Assembly: GCA_964600685.1 (NCBI GenBank)
Contig: CAZRKU010000003.1
Coordinates: 1-64,000 of the forward strand
DNA length: 64,000 bases
Direction: 5' to 3'
Source of the DNA: TMP-24 sp964600685
GTDB taxonomy: Bacteria; Pseudomonadota; Alphaproteobacteria; Rhodobacterales; Rhodobacteraceae
Below are positions 54,079 to 61,228 of the stretch, piece by piece. A model generated the notes under the pieces. The model made no database searches, was not told where the DNA came from, and worked only from the letters and a program-made list of their open reading frames with translations. Position numbers and translations under genes: made by a program. Position 1 is the first letter of the stretch; each line of letters begins with the position of its first letter.

Positions 54079-55074
54079 TCAGACGACGCCCGCGCGCAGG
54101 CAGTCGTGGATGTTGAGGATACCCGCCGCGCGCCCGTCTCCATCGGGGTTGACCACGAAAAGGCAGGTAATCGCCCGGTCCTTCATCAGTGCGACGGCCT
54201 TTTCGGCGACGGCGCCCGGCGCCACGGTGCGCGGATCGCGGGTCATGACCTCGGCGGCCGTGTGCGACAGGAGGCCGTCCATATGTCGCCTGAGATCGCC
54301 GTCGGTGACGATGCCGGTCAGACGGCCCCTGGCATCGGTCACGCCGGCCACACCGAAGCCCTTCCGGCTCATCTCCAGCAGCACATCGCCCATCGGCGTA
54401 TCCTCTGTGACCAGCGGGATGGCTTCGTCCGCGTGCATCAGCTCGGCGACCTTGATCAGTTTGGCGCCCAGCTTGCCGCCGGGGTGGAAGGTGCGGAAGT
54501 GATCCGGCGTGAAGCGGCGATGTTCCATCAGCGCCACCGCCATCGCGTCCCCAAGCGCCAGTGTCATGGTGGTCGAGGTGGTGGGCACGATCCCGGTGCC
54601 GCAGGCTTCCGCCGCCTTGGGCAGGAGGATCGCCACATCCGCCTGGGTCAGAAGGGTGGACCCCTCGCGGCTGGCCACGCCGATCAGCGGGATGTTGAAG
54701 CGGCGGGTATGGGCGACGATGTCGGACAGTTCCGGTGTTTCGCCGGAGTTCGACAGGACCAGCGCCACATCGCCTTCGGTCACCATGCCGAGATCGCCGT
54801 GACTGGCTTCCGCCGGATGCACGAACTGCGCCGGGGTGCCGGTGGAGGCGAAGGTGGCGGCAATCTTGCGCCCGATATGGCCCGACTTGCCCATGCCAGA
54901 GACGACGACCCGGCCCTTCGCCTGCAGGATCAGGTTGATCGCAGCGGAAAACGACCCGTCCAGCGTTGCGGCAAGGATGGCCAGCCCGTCCGCCTCGATC
55001 CCGATCACGCGGCGGGCGGTGGCGAGGAATGTCTCAGGTCCGGTCATGTCAGTGGGAGAAGATGTCTGCGTCAT
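54079..55074 (-). CDS. kdsD: Arabinose-5-phosphate isomerase
   Basis: 331 residues from ATG 55074; ATG 55047 would also fit. Makes arabinose 5-phosphate, the first Kdo precursor. SIS domain with VVSGMGKSGHIGRKIAATFA and HPAEASHGDLGM, then SNSGETPEL. Two CBS repeats (about 210-325) end the protein. Overlaps the rnd end by 26 bases at the longer start. Complements kdsB 12 kb away. Confidence 0.95.
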   Translation of the reverse strand: MTQTSSPTDMTGPETFLATARRVIGIEADGLAILAATLDGSFSAAINLILQAKGRVVVSGMGKSGHIGRKIAATFASTGTPAQFVHPAEASHGDLGMVTEGDVALVLSNSGETPELSDIVAHTRRFNIPLIGVASREGSTLLTQADVAILLPKAAEACGTGIVPTTSTTMTLALGDAMAVALMEHRRFTPDHFRTFHPGGKLGAKLIKVAELMHADEAIPLVTEDTPMGDVLLEMSRKGFGVAGVTDARGRLTGIVTDGDLRRHMDGLLSHTAAEVMTRDPRTVAPGAVAEKAVALMKDRAITCLFVVNPDGDGRAAGILNIHDCLRAGVV

Positions 55075-55663
55075 CGCCCCAGCCCAGAAGATCCAGTTCC
55101 GCTCGTGTCGGCAGGAAGTCATAGCAGGACTGCGCGAGCCCGCGGCGGCCTTCCCGCTCAAGACGCAGATCGAGTTCGGCTTTCAGCCGGTGCAGATAGA
55201 GCACGTCAGACGCGGCATATTCCATCTGCGCCTCGCTGAGTGTCGGCGATCCCCAGTCGGAGGTCTGCTGTTGCTTGGAAACATCGACGCCCAGCAGTTC
55301 CTGAAGCAGATATTTCAGCCCGTGCCGGTCGGTGAAGGTGCGCACCAGCTTGGCCGCGATCTTGGTGCAATAGACCGGCGCGGTCGTGACCCCGAAGGCG
55401 GTCTTCAGGGCGGCAATGTCGAAACGGCCGAAATGGAACAGTTTCAGCACCTTCGGATCGGCCAGCATCCGTTCCAGGTTCGGCGCGGACTTCTGCCCGC
55501 GGGCGATCTGCACCAGACGGGCATTGCCGTCACCCGACGAAAGCTGCACCAGGCACAGCCGGTCGCGGCGCGGATCCAGCCCCATGGTTTCGGTATCGAT
55601 TGCGACGACCGGACCCAGATCGAGGCCGTCGGGCAGGTCATTTTGATGAAGGTGGATCGCCAA
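55049..55663 (-). CDS. rnd: Ribonuclease D, short form
   Basis: 204 residues, the 3'-5' exonuclease domain only; the HRDC domains of enterobacterial RNase D are absent, as is common in this class. DEDD residues lie in VAIDTETMGLDP, FHFGRFDIAAL and YAASDVLYLHRL. It trims tRNA and other stable RNA 3' ends. First gene of the rnd-kdsD-lptCAB run, next to a tRNA gene. Confidence 0.93.
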   Translation of the reverse strand: MAIHLHQNDLPDGLDLGPVVAIDTETMGLDPRRDRLCLVQLSSGDGNARLVQIARGQKSAPNLERMLADPKVLKLFHFGRFDIAALKTAFGVTTAPVYCTKIAAKLVRTFTDRHGLKYLLQELLGVDVSKQQQTSDWGSPTLSEAQMEYAASDVLYLHRLKAELDLRLEREGRRGLAQSCYDFLPTRAELDLLGWGDDADIFSH

Positions 55664-55769
55664 GGTGTTTGTCCGTTTGCCAGGGTTGCACCCCGATTAG
55701 ACCCGCCCGCCCCGAGGGTCAACGTTTCTGCGGAATGGAAAGCAGAAGCCAGCCGATCTGCGGCCGAAC

Positions 55770-55790
55770 AAAAAGCCGCCCGAAGGCGGC
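55770..55790 (-). terminator. Terminator of tRNA-Leu
   Basis: On the minus strand GCCGCC-TTCG-GGCGGC is a perfect hairpin with a UUCG tetraloop followed by five Ts, nine bases past the tRNA. Confidence 0.92.
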
Positions 55791-55798
55791 TCTTGTAA

Positions 55799-55883
55799 TG
55801 GTGCCCAGAAGAGGACTCGAACCTCCACGCCTTGCGGCACTGGTACCTGAAACCAGCGCGTCTACCAATTCCGCCATCTGGGC
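55799..55883 (-). tRNA. tRNA-Leu (anticodon CAG)
   Basis: 85 bases with a long variable arm, as in class II tRNAs. Acceptor stem GCCCAGA/TCTGGGC, D-loop GGAATTGGTAGAC, anticodon loop TTCAGGT between CTGGT and ACCAG, variable arm with GTGCCGCAAGGCGT, T-arm GGTTCGAGTCC, CCA encoded. Confidence 0.96.
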
Positions 55884-55899
55884 CGATGTCGTGACGGGC

Positions 55900-55928
55900 G
55901 ATGTAATGGGGCCTACCGGGAGTGTCAA
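55900..55928 (-). promoter_or_regulatory. Promoter of tRNA-Leu
   Basis: On the minus strand a perfect TTGACA (-35) is 17 bases from TACATC (-10), which ends 16 bases before the tRNA. Confidence 0.6.
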
Positions 55929-56030
55929 TGGGATTCGAAGCACCGGACAATACCTGTGCCGCACCACAAGATTTTGCTATGAAAACCGCCCCCTGCCAGT
56001 CAGACTGGCGGGACAATCGGAGGGGCGGTC

Positions 56031-56450
56031 ATGTTCGAAGCGTTGAAGGCGGTGCATCTTCTGGGCCTGTTTCTGGGGGGTGCCGCATCGCTTGGCAACG
56101 CGGTTCTTCTGAAACGTGTGCTGGCCGCGGGCGGCCCGCCGCCGCCCATGGTGGCCGATGCCATGCAGGTTCTTGCCAAGATGGGGCTGGGGGCGATCCT
56201 CGTCCTGTGGGCGACCGGCATTCCGCTGGCGGTGATGACCGGGGCCTTCGCGACGGGCGGCCCGCTTTTTTCGCTGAAGCTTCTCTTGGCGGCCATTGTT
56301 CTGGTTCTGGTTCCGCTCATGACCTGGCTGCGGTTGCAGATGGCGGCGGGGAAACGCCCGCCCAATCCGGCACTGATCGGGCGGCTGGCGCTGATCGTGC
56401 GCTGGCTGGTGGTCGCCGCGATCGTGCTTGCGGTCTGGGTCTTCAAATAG
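56031..56450 (+). CDS. Small integral membrane protein, unknown function
   Basis: 139 residues with four predicted membrane helices (about 5-28, 48-70, 80-98, 115-137) and an early His in AVHLLGLFLGGAASLGN. The pattern resembles small heme- or copper-associated membrane proteins (CopD/DUF2269-like), but I cannot assign it. GGAGGGG lies upstream of the ATG. It stands alone between tRNA-Leu and the NDUFA9-like gene. Confidence 0.75.
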   Translation: MFEALKAVHLLGLFLGGAASLGNAVLLKRVLAAGGPPPPMVADAMQVLAKMGLGAILVLWATGIPLAVMTGAFATGGPLFSLKLLLAAIVLVLVPLMTWLRLQMAAGKRPPNPALIGRLALIVRWLVVAAIVLAVWVFK

Positions 56451-56535
56451 CCCGGCTGGCGCGGCCCAATTGCGGCTTGTCTGCCTTGGGGTGGAAGGTT
56501 AAACCCCGGACAATCACCAAAGGGGATCTTGGCCC

Positions 56536-57525
56536 ATGTCCAGACTCGTGACGATCTATGGCGGTTCAGGTTTCGTCGGGCGGCAGATTGCCCGACTGAT
56601 GGCCAAGGAAGGCTGGCGCGTGCGCGTGGCCTGCCGCCGCCCGAACGAGGCCCTGTTCGTCAAACCCTATGGCGCGGTCGGCCAGGTCGAGCCGGTCTTT
56701 TGCAATGTGCGCGACGATGGATCGGTCGCCGCCGCGATGGCCGGGGCAAGTGCTGTGGTCAACTGCGTCGGCACGTTCGACAAGGGCGGCCGGAACAGTT
56801 TTGAAGCCGTTCAGGTCGAGGCCGCCGGGCGTATTGCCCGCATCGCGGCGCAGCAGGGTGCGGCGCAACTGGTGCATCTGTCGGCGATCGGCGCGGATGC
56901 GGGGTCCGAGAGCCTGTATCAGCAGACCAAGGCCGAGGGCGAAAGGCGTGTCCGCGACGCTTTCCCCGGCGCGGTGATCCTGCGCCCCTCGGTGATCTTC
57001 GGGCCGGGCGACGGGTTCTTCAACCGGTTCGCCGGACAAAGCCGCCTTGGGCCGGTCCTGCCGATCATCGGCGCAGAGACGAAGTTCCAGCCGGTCTATG
57101 TGGAAGATGTGGCCCAAGCCGCCGTCAAGGGGGCGCTGGGGCTGGCCCGGCCGGGGGTCTATGAACTTGGCGGACCGGATGTGGAGACGTTCCGCGCCCT
57201 GATGGGCCGGATGCTGACCATCATCGGGCGGCGCCGACTGGTGCTGAACCTGCCCTTCCGGGTCGGCGGCATGATCGGTGGTGCGCTGGATGTCGGATCC
57301 GCCCTGACGCTCGGCCTGGTCAAGAACCGGATCCTGACCCGCGATCAGGTGAAGAGCCTGCGGGTGGACAATATCGTCGCGCCGGAGGCAAGGGGGCTTT
57401 CCGATCTGGGGATCACCCCCACGGCGATGGGCGCGGTCCTGCCGGACTATCTTTGGCGGTTCCGCCGGGACGGCCAGTATGCGGCAATCATGGCTTCGGC
57501 CAAGAACCTGCGCAAACAGGGCTGA
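56536..57525 (+). CDS. Complex I NDUFA9-like atypical SDR protein
   Basis: 329 residues. NAD(P)-binding loop YGGSGFVGRQIARLMAKEGW at the N-terminus, then VVNCVGTF, HLSAIGAD and a QQTKAEGE segment replacing the usual Tyr-x-x-x-Lys surroundings. This matches the NDUFA9 39-kDa accessory subunit family of respiratory complex I, which occurs as a separate gene in alphaproteobacteria. Whether it joins complex I here cannot be seen. GGGGA precedes the ATG; uppP follows 27 bases on. Confidence 0.88.
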   Translation: MSRLVTIYGGSGFVGRQIARLMAKEGWRVRVACRRPNEALFVKPYGAVGQVEPVFCNVRDDGSVAAAMAGASAVVNCVGTFDKGGRNSFEAVQVEAAGRIARIAAQQGAAQLVHLSAIGADAGSESLYQQTKAEGERRVRDAFPGAVILRPSVIFGPGDGFFNRFAGQSRLGPVLPIIGAETKFQPVYVEDVAQAAVKGALGLARPGVYELGGPDVETFRALMGRMLTIIGRRRLVLNLPFRVGGMIGGALDVGSALTLGLVKNRILTRDQVKSLRVDNIVAPEARGLSDLGITPTAMGAVLPDYLWRFRRDGQYAAIMASAKNLRKQG

Positions 57526-57552
57526 CACAAGCCGACCTCAAGGAGCTGCCAG

Positions 57553-58356
57553 ATGGCGGGAAACCCGTTCGACGCCCTGATCCTCGGGCTCCTGGAGGGG
57601 CTGACCGAATTCATCCCCGTCTCCTCGACCGGCCATATCCTGCTTGCCGGACATTTCCTGGGGTTCGAGAGCACCGGCAAGGTGTTCGAGGTGGTGATCC
57701 AGCTCGGTGCGATCCTGGCAGTGATGGGCGTCTATGCCACGCGGCTGATCCGGCTGATCCGTGGACTCGGGCGCGATCCGGCGGAGCTTCGGTTCCTCGT
57801 CTCGATCCTTCTGGCCTTTTTCCCGGCGGCCTTCGCCGGGCTTCTGGCGCATGATTTCATCAAGAGCTACCTGTTTGAATCGCCCCGCCTGATCGCGACG
57901 ATGTTGATCGTCGGGGGGGCGGTGCTTCTTGTGGTGGATCGGCTGCCGCTCAGGCCGCGCCACCATGAAACGGACCGGCTGCCCTTCCGGGTGGCGCTCG
58001 GTATCGGGCTGGTCCAGTGCCTCGCGCTCATCCCCGGTGTGTCGCGGTCCGGCTCGACCATCGTGGGCGCCATGCTGATGGGCGTCGACAAGCGCACGGC
58101 GGCGGAGTTTTCCTTCTACCTGTCCATGCCAACCATGTCGGCAGCCTTTGCCTATGACCTCTACAAGAACCGCGATGCGCTGGACGGCGCGGCGATGGGC
58201 GACATCGCCATCGGCTTTCTCGCTGCCTTCATCGCCGCCGTGTTCGTGGTGCGCTGGGTGCTGGGCTACATCAGCCGTCATGGATTTGCGCTGTTCGGCT
58301 GGTGGAGAATCGTCGTCGGCCTGGCGGCCTGGGCGGCCCTGTGGGCCGGATTTTGA
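57553..58356 (+). CDS. uppP: Undecaprenyl-diphosphatase
   Basis: 267 residues, about eight membrane helices. Recycles undecaprenyl pyrophosphate for peptidoglycan and other glycans; its loss sensitises cells to bacitracin. Both active-site motifs are present: EGLTEFIPVSSTGH (about 15-28) and PGVSRSGSTIVGA (about 160-172). Likely cotranscribed with the NDUFA9-like gene. Confidence 0.95.
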   Translation: MAGNPFDALILGLLEGLTEFIPVSSTGHILLAGHFLGFESTGKVFEVVIQLGAILAVMGVYATRLIRLIRGLGRDPAELRFLVSILLAFFPAAFAGLLAHDFIKSYLFESPRLIATMLIVGGAVLLVVDRLPLRPRHHETDRLPFRVALGIGLVQCLALIPGVSRSGSTIVGAMLMGVDKRTAAEFSFYLSMPTMSAAFAYDLYKNRDALDGAAMGDIAIGFLAAFIAAVFVVRWVLGYISRHGFALFGWWRIVVGLAAWAALWAGF

Positions 58357-58516
58357 CGATAGGTAATTAGTGCTGCCATTATTTTAACAAAAAATTGGAT
58401 GAGCTGCGATTTCATCCTCGATAAATGTGAATATGGGTCAGTATATGTGACTTTTATTTCACGAGCAGGCGCTGTAGCACTTGGTCCGATGATCTTTTCG
58501 GGGGAGTCCGGCACCC
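58357..58516 (+). promoter_or_regulatory. AT-rich promoter region of gltD
   Basis: 160 bases notably richer in A and T than the surroundings. It holds TTGGAT (58395) and GATAAA (58420) 19 bases apart, a possible but long-spaced promoter, and an inverted pair GTGAA...TTCAC further on. GGGGGAG lies before the gltD ATG. It may bind a nitrogen or Lrp-type regulator. Confidence 0.4.
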
Positions 58517-59953
58517 ATGGCCCAGAACCGCATGCTTCAGTTCGTCACGCGCGGCAAGGAAATGCCGGAAAAGCGCGGAGCAGAGGACCGGTCGCAGGAC
58601 TTCGGTGAGATCTATCGGGAATTCGCGCGCGACAAGGCGGCGGAGCAGGCGGCGCGGTGCAGCCAGTGCGGCGTGCCCTACTGCCAGTCGCACTGCCCGC
58701 TGCATAACAACATCCCCGACTGGTTGCGCCTGACTGCCGAAGGGCGGCTGCAGGAGGCTTACGAACTGTCGCAGGCCACCAACAGCTTCCCCGAAATCTG
58801 CGGGCGCATCTGCCCGCAAGACCGGCTGTGCGAAGGCAATTGCGTGATCGAACAATCGGGCCATGGCACCGTCACCATCGGCGCGGTCGAGAAATACCTG
58901 ACCGACCTGGCCTGGGCCGAGGGCTGGGTCAAACCCATCGTCCCCGTGGCGGAACGGGCCGAAAGCGTCGGCATCATCGGTGCCGGCCCCGGTGGCCTCG
59001 CCGCAGCCGAGGTGCTGCGGCGGCGGGGGGTGCAGGTCACGATCTATGACCGCCATGACCGCGCGGGCGGTTTGCTGACCTACGGCATTCCCGGCTTCAA
59101 GCTGGAAAAGGAGGTCGTCATGCAACGGATTGCGCAACTCGAGACGGGCGGAGTGCAGTTCGTGCTGAACTGCGATGTCGGGGTGGATCTGTCGTTCGAT
59201 GCGATCCGGGGCAAGCATGATGCGGTGCTGATCGCCACCGGCGTCTACAAGACGCGTGATCTGGAGGGGCCGGGGTCGGGCCAGGCGGGGATCGTGCGCG
59301 CCATTGATTATCTGACCGCGTCGAACCGCAAGGGCTTTGGCGATGAGGTGCCCGCCTACGATTCGGGCGAGTTGAATGCGGCCGGCAAGCGGGTCGTGGT
59401 GATCGGCGGTGGCGATACGGCGATGGACTGTGTGCGCACGGCGATCCGGCAGGGTGCCACATCGGTCAAATGTCTCTATCGCCGCGACCGCGCCAACATG
59501 CCGGGCAGCCAGCGCGAGGTGCAGAATGCCGAGGAGGAGGGCGTGGAGTTCGTCTGGCTCACCACACCCAGGGCCTTCACCGGAAACGGAAAGGTCGAAG
59601 GTGTGATCGTCGAGAAGATGCGCCTTGGCGCGCCGGACGCAACCGGCCGTCAGGCCCCGGAAGTGATCGAAGGCGCCGAGTTCACCGAGGAAGCCCAACT
59701 GGTGGTCCAGGCGCTGGGGTTCGAGCCGGAAGACCTGCCGAAACTCTGGGGGGTGGACGATCTGCCGGTTACCCGCTGGGGCACGATCAAGGCACAGTTC
59801 GGCACGCATGCGACCGCGCTGCCCGGCATCTATGCGGTGGGCGACATCGTGCGGGGCGCGAGGCTTGTCGTCTGGGCGATCCGCGACGGGCGCGAGGCGG
59901 CGGCGGCGATGCTCGACTATCTGGCGCAGGGCGCACGGGTGGCGGCGGAATGA
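58517..59953 (+). CDS. gltD: Glutamate synthase (NADPH) small subunit
   Basis: 478 residues. Passes electrons from NADPH via FAD and 4Fe-4S centres to GltB for glutamate synthesis. Cysteine motifs CSQCGVPYCQSHCPLHNN and CGRICPQDRLCEGNC at the N-terminus, FAD loop GAGPGGLAAAEVLRRRG, NADPH loop VIGGGDTAMDCVRTA, and a C-terminal YAVGDIVRGARLVVWA. It lies upstream of gltB with two other genes between. Confidence 0.96.
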   Translation: MAQNRMLQFVTRGKEMPEKRGAEDRSQDFGEIYREFARDKAAEQAARCSQCGVPYCQSHCPLHNNIPDWLRLTAEGRLQEAYELSQATNSFPEICGRICPQDRLCEGNCVIEQSGHGTVTIGAVEKYLTDLAWAEGWVKPIVPVAERAESVGIIGAGPGGLAAAEVLRRRGVQVTIYDRHDRAGGLLTYGIPGFKLEKEVVMQRIAQLETGGVQFVLNCDVGVDLSFDAIRGKHDAVLIATGVYKTRDLEGPGSGQAGIVRAIDYLTASNRKGFGDEVPAYDSGELNAAGKRVVVIGGGDTAMDCVRTAIRQGATSVKCLYRRDRANMPGSQREVQNAEEEGVEFVWLTTPRAFTGNGKVEGVIVEKMRLGAPDATGRQAPEVIEGAEFTEEAQLVVQALGFEPEDLPKLWGVDDLPVTRWGTIKAQFGTHATALPGIYAVGDIVRGARLVVWAIRDGREAAAAMLDYLAQGARVAAE

Positions 59954-59981
59954 GGGGTATGCTGGCCGATATATGCAAGGC

Positions 59982-60013
59982 GTATGGCAAGCGTATGGCA
60001 AAGCGCCATACGC
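59982..60013 (+). repeat. Tandem GCGTATGGC copies forming a hairpin
   Basis: Two GCGTATGGC-like units occur in tandem (59980-59988 and 59991-59999). The second pairs perfectly with GCCATACGC at 60005-60013 across a five-base loop. It lies about 30 bases after the gltD stop; no T-run follows. Confidence 0.55.
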
Positions 60014-60074
60014 GCGCCGGCCCCGCTTCGGACCGGCCAAAAAAATGTCAGCAACTCTGACATAGGAGTGAGAG

Positions 60075-60806
60075 ATGAAACGACTGCTGCCCCTGCTGAT
60101 CCTTGCCGCCGGCCCGGCATTCGCGGCGGACCAGTTCCAACCACCCGAAGGCTGCGAGGCCTTCCTGACCGTGCAACATTCCGACTGCCAGATTTCCTAT
60201 CACTATATCTGCGCCAGCGATCCGAAGGGCGATCAGTGGGCGGTCTATGCGGGGTCCGACGGCCCCTACTACATGTCGCGGATCGACAGCGAGACACGCT
60301 GGATCGAAAGCCACGATCTGGTCACGCCGGAAAGCGATGCGCTGGCCAGCGAAAGCAACCCCGCGTCGTTCAGCACGCTGCTGGACACGGGCCGTGACGA
60401 TTTCGACTTCACCACCAAAAGCAGCGCGGGCGAGGTGCGCCGCTATGTCGGGTTCGACAAACTCTCCGGCGGGCCGGTCACGATCGACGGGGTGGCGCTG
60501 GAACGGACGGAGTTCAAGCTGGAAACCTTCGATGCCTCTGGCGCGTTCCTGCATCGGCGCATCGGCAGCCAGCTGATCAGCCGGGACTGGCGGCTGTTCT
60601 TTTCGGACCGCGAGCGTTTCGAAAATGCCTATGGCGATCAGGAAGACAGCCAGTCCACCCCGATCAGCTTCGCCTTTCCCGGCGAGAAGGGCTTTCTGTC
60701 CACGACCCCGCAATTCGGCTGCAACCAGATGATGACCGAAGGCGAAGCCCTTGCCCCGGTTCCTGCCAGCTTTGCCCCGGCGTCTGACCTGGGGACGCCG
60801 CGATGA
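60075..60806 (+). CDS. Secreted protein of unknown function
   Basis: 243 residues with a Sec signal peptide (MKRLLPLLILAAGPAFA). The mature part has Cys in EGCEAF, HSDCQISYHYICAS and a late FGCNQMM, so disulfides are likely. Aromatic- and Asp-rich beta-type segments (WAVYAGSDGPYYMSRID, FDFTTKSSAGE) dominate. I do not recognise the family. TAGGAGTGAGAG precedes the ATG. ATGA overlap with the GFA-family gene. Its place inside the glt cluster is unexplained. Confidence 0.8.
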   Translation: MKRLLPLLILAAGPAFAADQFQPPEGCEAFLTVQHSDCQISYHYICASDPKGDQWAVYAGSDGPYYMSRIDSETRWIESHDLVTPESDALASESNPASFSTLLDTGRDDFDFTTKSSAGEVRRYVGFDKLSGGPVTIDGVALERTEFKLETFDASGAFLHRRIGSQLISRDWRLFFSDRERFENAYGDQEDSQSTPISFAFPGEKGFLSTTPQFGCNQMMTEGEALAPVPASFAPASDLGTPR

Positions 60807-61228
60807 TCGAAGGGCATTGCCTGTGCGGCGCCGTCCGCATCACCATCACTGAGCATGGCGGCTTCACCGGCGCCTGCCATTGCCGCATGTGCCAGCGCTG
60901 GTCGGGGGCGCTGTTCGTCAGTTTCAATGCGCCGGCCGCGTCGGTGAAGGTGACGGGAGCGGTTGCCCGCTATCAGTCGTCGTATTTCGCCGAGCGGGTC
61001 TTTTGCCCCACCTGCGGGTCGCATCTGTGGGCCAGGAACACCGACATGCTTGATGCGCCCTACGATCTGATGCCGGGGCTGTTTGACGCGGCGCGCGACA
61101 TTCCGCTGACAAGCGAGATCTACACCGACCGCGCCCTGCCCGGCCTTGCCCTTGCCGGCGATCACCGGCGCGCCGGCCGCGCCGAATACGAAGCCGGGAA
61201 CGCCCATATCGAAGGAGACGCCCCATGA
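60803..61228 (+). CDS. GFA family (glutathione-dependent formaldehyde-activating-like) protein
   Basis: 141 residues. Zinc-binding cysteines are seen in GHCLCGAVRI, ACHCRMCQRW and FCPTCGSHLW, the CENP-V/GFA pattern. Most members have unknown substrates and the formaldehyde role is proven for few. It overlaps its neighbours by ATGA at both ends, tying its translation to the gltB reading frame. Confidence 0.9.
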   Translation: MIEGHCLCGAVRITITEHGGFTGACHCRMCQRWSGALFVSFNAPAASVKVTGAVARYQSSYFAERVFCPTCGSHLWARNTDMLDAPYDLMPGLFDAARDIPLTSEIYTDRALPGLALAGDHRRAGRAEYEAGNAHIEGDAP

